A stretch of DNA of 64,000 nucleotides from Antennarius striatus (Eukaryota > Chordata > Actinopteri > Lophiiformes > Antennariidae), in the NCBI RefSeq assembly GCF_040054535.1, contig NC_090780.1, forward strand, positions 9,824,501 to 9,888,500. Direction: 5' to 3'. A program made the translations under genes and the position numbers. The notes below the pieces were generated by a model, which was not told where the DNA came from, searched no databases, and worked only from the letters and a program-made list of their open reading frames with translations. Below, one piece after another: positions 22,201 to 34,500 of the stretch. How positions within the stretch are numbered: position 1 is the stretch's first letter; every line of letters begins with the position of its first letter.

Positions 22201-22862
22201 TACTGATTGTTACAGATCCGTGTTTTTAAAGTTTAATCTTTGTAAAGCCTGTTTTGTAATTGCGTTATTGTCTCCATGTGTATCACAGTGTCGCTACAAT
22301 CACAATGTGTGTGTCACAATGTGGGTGTGAAAGGGTGTGCCATCGCTGCCATTTATTGTTTATTTTGCTAAACTCTGCTTTCCACGGAGTAGAAAAGAGA
22401 CATGACAAACAACTGATAACTAACTGAGGATCAGCTTTATCCGTTTATCAGGAAGGAATATTTCAGAGGGAAAAAAAGTAAATTAATGGTTGTGACTCCA
22501 CATGACAGTGATAGTGCTGCAATGTGGTGCTCCGAAAACCAACCTATCAGGATAGACCAGTCTGCAAGGATTCAGTGTCAGTCGCTATAAAAAAATGAAT
22601 TTCAGTATCATTCATCATCACCCAAATGAACATTCAGAACGGTCTAAATGAAATGAAACTAGACTTAAAGTAAATACAGCAATCTGTGAAGAGGAGAGAG
22701 GAGCAACAGGAGCGTCCGACCGTTGATTGATCCGTCAAACACTCAGAACGTCTAGAATCAGGGAGTGGAGGAGTGAAGAGGACTGAATTAACATACAGGG
22801 GAGGGAGAACATATGCAGAGCGGAAAAGCCTGACAGTTTAGGAATCACTCTGAGCTGAACAG
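22192..22862 (+). other. Spacer and possible noncoding first exon of the FAM83 gene
   Basis: Mostly AT-rich intergenic sequence. A good donor (CAG followed by GTGAGA) at 22863 may end a noncoding first exon of the FAM83 gene, but no matching strong acceptor was found before its ATG, so this is tentative. Confidence 0.3.
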
Positions 22863-23248
22863 GTGAGACATGAAGCACAGGAGGTGAGTTTTTGTGTTGA
22901 TTTTTATGTATTCACATGTTTTATTCCTGCACTTACTTTAATAGTGTACTTGCTTTCCTATGTGAACACAAGACGAAGGACAATGCTGCTCCAGGAGAAC
23001 AAATGTGGATGGGATCGCTTGTGTGAAACCTGATCAGCCTTTCCTCTCATCACCAAGATTATAGGCCACTTCCAGACGTTACAGGTGTTTCTGACAGATG
23101 GAAGCATTGTGACATTTCCTCGGAGGAATGGTCGTTTCAGCTAGATTGAAAGCTGACAAGCTGCCCCAGGATACCGCTGTCATAACACAACCGGAGTTAG
23201 CAGTGGGAACAGGTCGCACGTAATCCCAGAGACCACCAGCCTACCGGC

Positions 23249-26200
23249 ATGTCAAACTCCCAGGTGCATAGCCTGGATGAAGATGCCGTGTTCCTGCCGG
23301 TGACTGAGGCCTCTCCGGAGTTCCACCATTGTGAGAAGGAACGGCGAGCTGTGGAGAGACTCCTCAGTGAAGGACCAGAGGCGTTCTACAGCTCCATCGA
23401 CACAGAGTTCTCTTCCTGCTTCCTGTCCTCTGAAGAGGTCAGTCAGATAACCAGCTGGGCTCAGAACTGCACCCCCAGCCAGCTGCAGGTACGACGACGG
23501 GCTCATGGAGACTTAGACACCCCAGAGACGGAGGACTCCTCTTCTTCCTACTTCCCCTCCAAGTCAGACATACCAACCCCAGACCTGAAGCTGGGCTGGC
23601 CTGCAAATAAGCCCAGAGTGAGGAAGGACAGATCCACAGTCTACACCAACCCTCCTGCAGAGGGAGAACCTCCTGTCAGGGAGATCGTCAGACGGAACCT
23701 GCAGAAAGCCAGCAAAGTAAGTCAAGATTGTGTGGATCAAACTTTTATGGATGAAATCAAAGATTAGAGTACATATGTGTAAACTACACAAACCTGTTGT
23801 TGTTTTTTAGATATTATGTTTCCCCTATCAATTAATCTATTAATCAACCAATCGATCAACTTTACTTGTACAGCGCTTTTCCTGCAAGGACTTGCTTGAC
23901 AGATTGAAAGCAAGTAACACAGTTAAAGAAAGTAAAACAAATACAAAGAAAGCAACAAGGTGAATTATGCAGTTATTATTACAGTAGTTATTAGACATTT
24001 ATTATGATCTAATCAGACTGAAAGTTAAGAGGGAAATCACAATCTGAGTGAAGGCTGAGAGACATTTCTTTTACCTATGCAGGTCATAGCCATAGTGACA
24101 GACAGATTGACAGATGGTGCAGTAATCGGTGATTTACACAACGCTGCCTCCAGGGGCGTCCCTGTTTACATCATCCTGAACCAAAGGTCTGTTCAAAAGA
24201 GCTTCGTTCTCAACAGGCTCAGGCATCCGGTGAGTCACCTCCTGCCAGTCACCGGTCCTCTGCTTCTGTGTGCGTCGTCAATAAGATGACTTTTTAATAA
24301 GCAAAAACCACCCTCTCACCTAACCTAGTGGCAGCTCGACAGCTCTCTATGCAGTAGAACAAAATAGTTGGTTCATGGTTCATGTCATGGGTTTAATGCA
24401 CTCCGCCCATCATTCCGTTTTAGTACCTCACTGACTACAAAAATGTCTTTGTTGTGTTTGTATCAGGAATGTGACGTGTAGTCAGCAGCAGAGCAGAACC
24501 AGTTGCACAACATTCTGGCTCCTATGGGTTGTCATTCGACACATGGAAGTCCTGTTTTATATTAATAATACACTATAATACATGAAAGAAATGGACAAAG
24601 ACTCATGATGGAGCTGATTTAAAATCATCCATCGATTAGGTGAAGAATTGATTCAACATGACCAGAGGACTTTTTCTTATATCTACGCGTGGATGTTGTT
24701 TTGTTGGTAATTTGATAGAAATAGATGCACCAGGGGGACGGCTTTATTGAGAATGACTCTTAAATGCATTTACTTATGATCCCTTCACTTTTCATTTTGC
24801 ATCATCACAATTTGCCCAAACTCTCTCTTTTCCTGTTGAATACGTTAAAAACTTTTAACATGCCAATCAGTATTAGTTGTAGATACTATTGTGAAGAGCT
24901 AATCAGCTAATGCTAACACAAAAAACTGAAAAGAGCTATAATAGCTGACAACGTTAGCATCGTCAGGGTTTGCATGCTGACATTTGCACGTAAACAGTGA
25001 CATTCCTCTTGACTGTGTGTATGACACACTGGGTTCACAAGTGTGTGTGTACCCGTGCAACTGAATGCCACTGAATGAACGGTGTCATTCACTTAACTTA
25101 AGCTTGTGATCTTGCAGAATATGGTGGTCCGTGTACTGGGAGGGAAAACTTTCTGCTCGAGGATGGGAAGAATGGTCATTGGGGAAATGAAAAATAAGTT
25201 CCTCCTGGTGGATTTAGAGACTGTGATTCTTGGCAGCTACAGGTGAGTGGAACGGCCGTCTCGGTCCTTTTATTGCACACACAAGAGATAGAATGTTAAG
25301 ATGTCTTTATTCTCTGCAGCCTGACGTGGACAGACGCCCACCTGCACCGCCAGCTGATAACTGTTCTCAGCGGCCCAGCTGTCGACTCATTTGACAGGGA
25401 GTTCAGGACCCTATTTGCTGAGTCGTTGCCTGTAACAGACACACAGGATCTTACAGACACTCATTCATACATGAATAATCTACTGACACACCTCTCAAAT
25501 TTGAACTCGAAACACGTCTTCTTGGAGCATGAGATCACAGACCCTCCATCCCCACCAGCTGGTTCCTTTCTGGACTGGGAGGCCATGGGGGTCTTCCAGA
25601 TGAACTGGAATCCTGACAGTCCTCTAGATGAGCAGGAGCAGGCTATAAGCATGGACCTGCAACCGCAGAACAACATTCTGTTGGATGAAAACACACACAT
25701 TATGGACAGTTTTACTCACAACGGACATCCGTTTGTGGAGGAGAAAAGGTAAATGGACAATCTTAACCCATTCTCATTGTGTGTAGGTGGTGATCCAGCC
25801 TACACACAATGAGAATGGTGTTTATGGACATTCTCATGCTCAATTATAGATCTTTAATGTAACTATCTCAACACTTGCATTTCTTTAAGTAATTTCCCCT
25901 TTGGTATAGTTGGTATAGTTTTAATATCTATATTATATTATATTTATATTATATTTATATTTTGGCATTTGGCAGGTCAAAAGAAAACACGTCTCCAGTG
26001 GCCGATGATACACTGGTTTACTCATCTCATTTTAAGTCAGTGCCATCACAGTCAATTTTAACATTATGCGTACTGGACTGTTTCTAAATAATGTGTTAAT
26101 CTGTCCCCTTTATCTTTATTATTTATATAGACACACAGACCTGACCCCAGATAAAAGGTAAAACACAAATAATAAAGAGAAGAATTAGAATAATAAAAAT

Positions 26201-27089
26201 AACCAAAATGAAATGTTTTTATTTCCTGAAGGGTGAAATGTATTATAAAGAAAACGGATACCAGGCAACTTTCCAAAGGGCAGAGCACAGAGTTACATGA
26301 AGGAAAAGGACTTGATGATGAACCATCAAAGACGACTCAGGATGAGGCCACATGTCCCTTTATGAAGAGACGAGAGCACCCCAGGGGGGAGGCGGAGGAA
26401 GAGGAACAAGATATCAGTGACAAAATGTCCAAAATGGAGAACACACCATCTTCTAGAGTGAGCAACTTCTGTCAAAACAGTCTTTGTGTCGAGTCCACCT
26501 CGACACAAAGACTGAGTTCTGTTTTTCTCTTTGCAGAAACCTTTAATCCTGAAGGTGCCGAAGTCTGAGACATCCAGCTCTCTCAGTGACATCATGAAGA
26601 GTTGTCGGCCTCAGCCCAGCTCTCCTGAGCTGCTCAACAAGCGAGTCGACATGGTAGCGTCAGAGCTGAGCCAGTCCGTGATGGACCTGAGTTCACACAG
26701 TCCAAACGCCAATGATGTCCAAGTGCCCAGATTTAAGGTCAGTCTATGTGAGTTGGTCTGTCCAGTCTCCATCTTGATGGTGCTCAAAAACCACTGAACT
26801 GAACCATGAAATTCTTGGTGTTCTCACACTTACGAAGAGTTAAAGTAATGACGAGCACGTTCTGATGTTAACGCTCCAACTCCCTCGTTGGCAGGCCTTC
26901 AACCTGAGTAATCTGACGCCTGCTGTTGCCCTGATGAAGAAGAGAAATGACAATTTGAAGCATCAGTTGTTCAGTACATCAAAAAACCCTTTTCCTGGTG
27001 AGAAGCCTCAAAGCTCAAAGTATACCCTGGACTGGGAGAAGTCTGTGTTTACGAGGGATAACAATCAGGAAAGAGAAATGAAGAAATAA
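23249..27089 (+). CDS. fam83e: FAM83 family protein (DUF1669), probably FAM83E, 9 coding exons
   Basis: Coding exons with matching phases: 23249-23716, 24083-24229, 25118-25242, 25320-25748, 25976-26035, 26131-26157 (27 nt), 26232-26457, 26537-26737, 26895-27089. The product is about 625 residues. The N-terminal DUF1669 (residues about 15-300) is a phospholipase-D-like fold used as a scaffold that anchors casein kinase 1. Pieces seen: SPEFHHCEKERRAVERLL, LKLGWP, VREIVRRNL, VIAIVTDRLTDGAVIGDL, GVPVYIILNQ, KFLLVDLETVILGSYS, SFDREFRTLFAES. The PLD catalytic HKD is not present, as expected for this family. The C-terminal half is acidic, low complexity and divergent. SPEF near the N-terminus and the adjacent EMP3-like gene (both 19q13.3 in human) favour FAM83E over FAM83F. 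An AATAAA at 27085-27090 overlaps the stop codon; a better-placed one lies at 27395-27400. The 5-8 exon structure was inferred, not observed in RNA. Confidence 0.82.
25768..25818. repeat. Perfect inverted repeat, 20-bp arms, in a fam83e intron
   Basis: Arms CCATTCTCATTGTGTGTAGG (25768-25787) and the exact complement (25799-25818), with an 11-nt loop. It begins about 20 nt after the donor of the exon 25320-25748. Confidence 0.95.
26478..26514. repeat. Perfect inverted repeat, 16-bp arms, inside a 79-bp fam83e intron
   Basis: Arms CAGTCTTTGTGTCGAG (26478-26493) and its complement (26499-26514), loop TCCAC. The intron runs 26458-26536, so the hairpin takes up nearly half of it and lies between donor and branch/acceptor region. 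Confidence 0.95.
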
Positions 27090-27779
27090 AAATGAATTTG
27101 CATCGTGTCATATCCTCTACTGGGACTGAGGATAGGCAGCAGTGGAGAGTCGTGGTCTCTGCTGCATTAATCACAGTTCACAGGATGTATTTAGCACTTT
27201 TGGATGCCCACTGCACTTGGTATTTGGTTGGATGGGTTAAATGTGGAGAACAACTATCCCTATAGGGATCAATAAAGGATAAGCAAACTTATCTATAGAT
27301 GTGATGACTTGCACTTGTTTTTTGGCTTGATGTTTGTCTTTTTGTTATATATTCACTCTGTGATGCAATGTTTTACATCATAATTTATTTAATGAATAAA
27401 AATATCTTACCAGTGCTGCTCACTGTGACAAAGAAGCTGTTAGAACCACTGGATCACTGTTACATGTTTGTACATTAAAACATCTACAGAAATACTAGAA
27501 AAAGAAACTGTACCAAAATGATTTCTAAGTCAATGATGAATTATTAATGAGATAAATAATTTGCTGTATGCATTCAAGACATGGAGATCATTTCCAGAGT
27601 ATTTGTCTAGGATTGTGGACAATTTACATTTATAGATATATACAGTACTTTATATATGACTGGAATGTTAAGATAATCCAACAGTAGAGAAATTTACATG
27701 ATTGCAGCAGCAGTATCCAGACAGAATGGAAGAATAGGATAGAGGATAGGATAGAGTTGTAGAAGAGGGGTACAATCAA

Positions 27780-28130
27780 ACATGCATACACATATACTGT
27801 ACATCATGGAGGACTGGGCTGGGGGAGGGGCGATGCCTGATCAAATCTATTAAAGAATTATTTCAGGCCATTTGCCCACATTTGGTCCCCAGCAACCTGG
27901 AGGCTGGGTTCTTAATGGCCCGAGATGGTCTTCAGGCCTCTCCACACTCCGCTGACGTTGTTCTGCTGCAGCTGGTCCTCCATCTTCCTCCACAGCTCCC
28001 TCTGGACAGCCTTCAACTTGTCCTTCTTTCCTGACCTAAAGGTCTTTTTCTTTTCCTGAATAAAGACATAAAGTTTCTCCAAAAAGAGCCTTCATGTCAG
28101 GAGTTATCCACCGTTTGTTGCTGGGATAGC
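27780..28130 (-). mobile_element. LINE fragment (minus strand), decayed
   Basis: The minus strand reads KAVQRELWRKMEDQLQQNN, VSGVWRGLKTISGH and, after a stop, a FFNRFD motif. This order is familiar from the region upstream of the RT core in fish L2/Rex-type LINEs. Stops interrupt it. A short TATCCCTATAGGGATCAATAAAG-like terminus at 27255-27280 may belong to the same or another copy. Confidence 0.65.
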
Positions 28131-28571
28131 ACTATAAAGTATTTTTGTAATGCTGAAGTGCCACAAACATTTTCAATCATCTTACAGTGCTAATGATTTA
28201 AATTTTATTTTTGATTGACTAATTTTGATTTCAGATCCATATATTTGGCTGCATGTATGCTTTGAAATTTTCCCCTTTTCTGTGAGCACTGTTTTTCATT
28301 GGTATTCGTATATTTGGATCTTAGAAACAAAATGCATTCGCTATTATTTAAAAAATGTAACTGTTACATTTTGTCGGACACTAGGTGGCGGTATTCACTG
28401 GTCACGGTTCTCTGCAGACTGTAATAAGAACGTAGAGGAAGAAATCCAGGAAGCACATGGTCACCAGTGTGAAAATCCTTCCAGTTGGTGTTTAGGGTTT
28501 TCTTTTTTGTTCTAATCTCCGCATACACAAGTCTTACTTGTTGTGGGGACGCAATCGACTCGATTCCCATT

Positions 28572-31500
28572 ATGGTTCGAGCAAAAAAGTAAGTTTGGCT
28601 AAAGTTAAAACCTGCTAACCTGCTAAACCTGTGTTATAATGAATGTGTGTGTGACCGTACAGTAAATACAATATCAACGTCCTCTGAGGCATAAGAATAA
28701 GAAATGAACATGCCTTTAAGTTGATTCTCTTTCTCCTGATGTCTGCTCAGGTCGAAGCCCGCTCAGAGGCCCAGAAGGACGGAACCAGTGGATGAGGACG
28801 ACCCAGAGGCGTTCGGAGGCATGGAGGTCCCCGACAAGGTGAGACAACCACAGACTGAAGTGATTCCTGTTAAATCTCTCTAAATAGATCGATTCAATCG
28901 ATAACTTCGTTAACTAGTCAAGTGTTCGTAATTGCAAACTTTAGTTAGAGCTAACTGGGTATGGTCACTTTGCAAACAAGGGTTTTCTGATCAAGTCATA
29001 ACGATATATTACCAATAAACATTAAATCAGATGTCTAACGACCTGGTGCCTGGACTAATAAAAAGTGCTTAGATATATCAGACAGTCCTTAGTTAATGTC
29101 ATCTTAAATCATTAATAAACAAACTAGTTGTGATCAGATCATTTGTCATCTGACAGTTTGGCCTCACAAATACTGTACTTAAAGATGAATCCGGAAAGTT
29201 GCATTAAGCGAATTGAATTGTAGAAGTAAAGTTTGAGAGGAATATTTTGTACGTAATGATTATGAAATGACACAAAGAAAATGATTAAACGCAGCATCCA
29301 TCCATCCCATCTCATCCATCCATCCATCCATCCCATCTCATCCCATCCGGCCACTGGATTTCATCACATTTGTGATGTGATTTTGTCCCACACCAGTCTT
29401 AATTACCGCAGTACAGTATAGCAAAGGTAAACAGATGGAAAGAAAGGTTCAGCATACTGAGATTTAAAAAAATAAATCAATATCCAACTGATATTTTTTG
29501 TGTTAATGGTTACAGAAAAAAATCCACGTAAAAAAGTTATGGATGTGATTTAATCATGAGATGAACATTTTTGTTGCATTCAGGAGTTTGTGTCGACAAG
29601 AAAGTTTTTATAACTTCTGCAAAACTGAAAACCAGACCCGTGTGTATCTGCTGCACAATGTTTGGCTAATGTAAGACAGCGTCTGCGTCATCCACACCTT
29701 GTTTGTTTAGTGTTTAGTTTTTCTTCTATTACTAATCATTTGTGCCACTTTTTACCAGAATCTGATGTCAGGTTTAATGATTGATTATTTCTATGTAATC
29801 ACACCAACTGTTTGGTGCTGTTTCAGTAATTATTATTACTTCTCTGCCCCTCAGAGATCATCCCAGTACACAAAGGACAAAATTGATGAGTTTCACGATG
29901 AGAAGATTGAAGTAAGTTCAGCACCTCAGTGGTTCTTGTGTTCCGTTCACGGTGATGTGTTCTTTCTTAAAATAAGTTCCTTTTCCTTCCACAGAAACTT
30001 CTCGCCAGTGGCGTTCAGTTTGAGAGCGACCCAGAAAACCTCGACGATGAGGTGATGACAGTTGTGTGTATTTGATCCGATTTCAGAGAATTAGTTAAGC
30101 TCTAACTTGATCTGAAACTTATCTGAATTTCACAGGAAGAAGTAATGGCTCTGGATGATTCCGAGTCCGAGGATGATGATGATGAGGAAGAGGAGATTGA
30201 AGGGACAGACATGGAGAGTGATCTGGAGGAGAAAAAAGAAGAAGGTGATTATCATCTGTTCATTTCCAGGTTTTTGTAAATTTTTTATATTCAACCATTT
30301 AACTTTTAAAATACTTTTTTCCCCAGATCTTCCTGATGAAATGGCTTGGGGCACCAAGAAAAAGATGTTTTATGATACTGACTATGTGACCACCAGTAAG
30401 CTGCTTTCATCCAGTCATGATGATAATTAGTTGAGATATTTCATGAGCAATTTTGTTGTTTATGTCACTGATGCACATTTCCATTGTGTTATTGCAGAAG
30501 GGAAACCACAAGAACAGTTGGAAGCTGAGGAACAAGAGGAAGAAGAAGAAGCTAAAAGTATCCAGAATCGTTTAGCTGCAAATCTGAGCGAGGAAGATTA
30601 TAATTTAAACTTTTTCCAGGTATTTTTACATGAAATTTCTCCGTCACACTTGTGGTAAATGCTATGTCTGATGATAACAAGAGTTTTACTTTGTTTGTGA
30701 CTGTCGTCGTGAAGGAGTTTGCTGTGGAAGAGGAGGATGAAAACAAGACTGGAGAAAAGGAGGAGAGGATTGTGAAAGATCTGAACCAGATGTCACAGAA
30801 AGAAAAGATGAAACTTTTGAAGAAGGACTCTCCGGAACTGCTTGAACTTATTCAAGACTTCAAGGCAAAGGTAGAGCGGGATTTTACAAGTCAGAAGATC
30901 TTTGCATTGTCACAGTTACCTGATGTGTTTATTTTGTTGTTGTTGTTGTTACTGCTTGATGTGCACAGCTCACAGAGCTGAAGGATGAGCTGCAGCCCCT
31001 CTTACAGATGGTTGAGGATGGAAAGATCCCCCCGGGAAAAGTGAGTGAGTTTAGCTTAATTTTCAGCTGTGATTTTTAAATCACTTTTCATTTCTTTAAT
31101 TTAAACGCATTTCAAATGAAATACAGTGTTGACAATAATGTTATGTTATGTTATGTTATGTGATGTTATGTAAGTCTCCTGTTTGAGTTCAGCATCTGTT
31201 CTAACAGCCAGAAATGTCTGGACACTAAAAATGAAAGTAGAGGAGAGTGGACACTGAACTTAAATTGATCAGGTGGCCAGAAACATTTTTCTGTTTTTTT
31301 TGTTTTGTTAATGTCCTCAACAAAGAGAGTGTAGTAGCTTGTGAATTTTTCTATATGTCGATATGTACCAGGAAATAGTCTAGTTCACATCCTTCGTAGC
31401 GTCCCGAGAGACGTGTGTCTCAAAGCTGCTGTCTTTCACAATTAAACTTTGTGTCAGTTTGCTCACATTCAGGGTGTCTTTTCCCACTAGCGGAGACGTC

Positions 31501-34500
31501 CGTCCTCAGACACACATTAATTTAGTTGCATTAACACAAGTTTATCTGTTAATAAATGCTGTAAGTAATAGCAGGAATGATGGTGTAGATAAATGTTTTT
31601 ACATTCAGTGAAATTGTGATAACTTTTGTTGTCTGAAGAGTAAAGGTGAGAAGCGTTCACGTTTAAATTGCAAGAGGCAGGAGGAGGGAGAAAGAGCTGA
31701 GAGATGGAGACATAATCCAAACAGTACAACTCCTTAAACATCTGTTTACTCTCCAGTTATCTGGTTTATGAGAGATTTTTTAAATAAATATATCAAAATT
31801 TAATACATTTTCAAATGTAAAATTTCACAGGATTTCTCCTATTTTTGAATAATCGATAGTTTCTGCTGTGTATTTCAAAAATATGCCATGTTGTTGCGTT
31901 GTATGCTCATTGTGAGTCATTCACAAATCTAAATGTCATATAGAGAAAATCAAGCAAGTGAATCTCAGCTTATTTTTTCTCCCTGTTTTTCAAAGGGTGC
32001 CGACTACCTCAGGACTAAACAACAACTCTACCTGAAGTAGGTAATCATTTAATTCCAATCATGAAAAAATCTGTCACAGCCCTTCGCTGAATGACCAGTG
32101 ATTTTTTTTTTTTTTTTGCTGCCTCAGCTATTGCACAAACATCAGTTTCTACATGGTGATTAAGGCAAAACGAATCCCAGCTCACAACCATCCTGTGATT
32201 GAAAGACTGCTCACCTACAGAAATGTAAGTCTGCATGTTTACTCTAGAATTTGATGCACTGGTAGTACGGAGAAGTGTACCTCTATACTAAGAGTTGAGG
32301 GCTAATGATCTTGAATACATCATTGTCTAAAAGTGATGACTACCAAAGTCCAAAAACCCTTTCCATAAAGCCAGTGTTTGGTTTTTCCATTTTGGGACTG
32401 ATATAGAATCATGAATGCAGGTCAGGTGGTTCTCCATAGATACAAAGACCTCGTCTAACACAACACTTCCTCAAATAAGCTTAATGCCCCTAGATCATAA
32501 ACACCCAACCTTTTAATGCTTTGACAACAGTGGCACTTAATGTTTGGCCACGCCATCACACTGGATGTATTAGGACAAAGGGGTTAGGATATATCTTCAC
32601 TGCCTCTTCGATCTGCCTGCAGCTCATCAATGATCTGGGCCCAGTAGACGCTCGGCTTGCACCGCAGTTTCGCCAGCTGCTGTCTGGTGAGGAGAGAAAC
32701 GAAGCTGTCAGCAGGTCAGCAGACAAAAAGAAGATCAGAGTCTCTGGTAAACAAGAAAAGGTGAGTTTTTAGTGTGTGTGTGTGTGTGTGTGTGTGTTTG
32801 TTGTCCAGATTTTACCATAAGATGTTCATCCTGTTTTAGTCTCTTGATGTTTATGGTAACAAGTTCATATTTGTCATCAGAAATCTGTAGAAACTGTACG
32901 TAGGGTTGAGGAAGACTCGGACTCTGACCTAAATGAGGAAGAAGCTCTGCGTTACTACAGAGAGGTGGAGGAGCGATCGAAATTGAAGAGAAAAGGCCCT
33001 GAAGCTGATGAGTAAGGAGGGTTTGAATCTTCAAATGGCAGCTTGGGTCAAATCTGCCGGGGGATCTGAAAAGTGGAAAATCTGTTTCAGGTTGGAAGAG
33101 AATGAGGAGGAGGAGGAGGAGGAGGAAGAACCTGATCCAGATGCAAAGAGAGGGATCACTTATCAGGTATGGGAGTTGATCTAGAGCCTCAACAGAGCTA
33201 CAGTAGATACAATAATCCCTCGTTACTCATGGTTAATGCGTTCCAGGACCACCCGTGAAAAATGAAATTCCGCGATATAATTACAAACTATCTTATTATT
33301 TACGGTAATTGAAACGTTTATGAACCCTCCCCATACTGATATTAAACCACCTTATATCTGTATTACATTTTCCCAAACTCTTATAGATTGTTTCAAACAC
33401 TTTTGAGTGTTTTTTTAATACAGGGAAGTGTGCTGCGTTCCTTAAGTCTCAGACGCAGCACACTTCCGGATGTCGTCAGCCAATTGAATGCGCATGCGTT
33501 AACAACGTTACTACCTACTAAAAATCCGCGATGAGGTGAGGCCAGGCATCTTTAAGCGCAAATACACAAGGGATTACTGTATTCCAATGGTTTAGTGATG
33601 CTAGATCAGACCATCCGGGTTTGCAGCGCTAGTCTTGTTTCAAAAGAGAAAACTAGATTAAAAAAATAGTGCACTTCAAAGAAGGTTCCAATATTGAGAG
33701 ACTGAGGTGGTGATAGGAGAAATAAGACTTGACTGATGAAGTTCTCCTCATTAGTACAGCTATTAGCACTTTGCCATGAAGATAAGGTAACAAGAATCAA
33801 AACCGTCTTTGACAGTAGGTTAGGTAAACATTTAGTGAGAGGACCTCGGGGGTTGTAGGGGCCTTAGTTGCCCTTTCTTTGGTGCTACACGTACGCAGAT
33901 AGGAAATTTGGCAGAAATTTGCCACAGAGGAACACCACCATGACAAATGATGGAATTATAATTCCACAGAATTGTGAAATAAAAGCAACGTATGAAGACA
34001 TGAAATCAAGTGTCCCTTAAGTTGATCTGTCTAGTCACACTGGCTAGTGAATGGTGCCATGGCACTGAGGCTGATTGTACATAATTTACATGATAATGGG
34101 TGACTCAGGTGTTTTTGCGACAAGTTAAACTGGTTGTAAGAAAATTACATAATGACGTTTGAGCAGCACTCCGTTTACAGAAAGATTTAAAACTAACAAT
34201 AGCAGCCCTTTCATATTAAATCTACTAAGATGTAGAAAGATCATCTTTCTACATCTGAAAGCACAGAAAAGAGACCGTTGATGGCGTGAGCCAGTGAGGT
34301 GTCAGGACAGGATGGAGGTGTGCTATTTTTGTTAAAGTTTAACATGTGTAGCTCACGACTGGAAGAGTCAGAACGCCGCTGGTAGCAGTTAGCAGTCAGC
34401 TCATGAAGAAACGCAGCACAGAAACTGAGAGATCCAGGAGCTCCCTGCTTTCTGAACAGACAATCATCTTGTGCAAAGAATTGCTTAGTCATGTTATTTT

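Noticed and set aside
23830-23965. ATCAATCGATCAACTTTACTT and ACAGCGCTTTTCCTG repeat-like stretch in a fam83e intron
   Set aside because: Resembles a common fish repeat terminus, but only the terminus is visible, so no element is called.
32101-32117. Poly-T run as a possible SINE tail in utp3
   Set aside because: It is the polypyrimidine tract of the acceptor before the exon at 32128.
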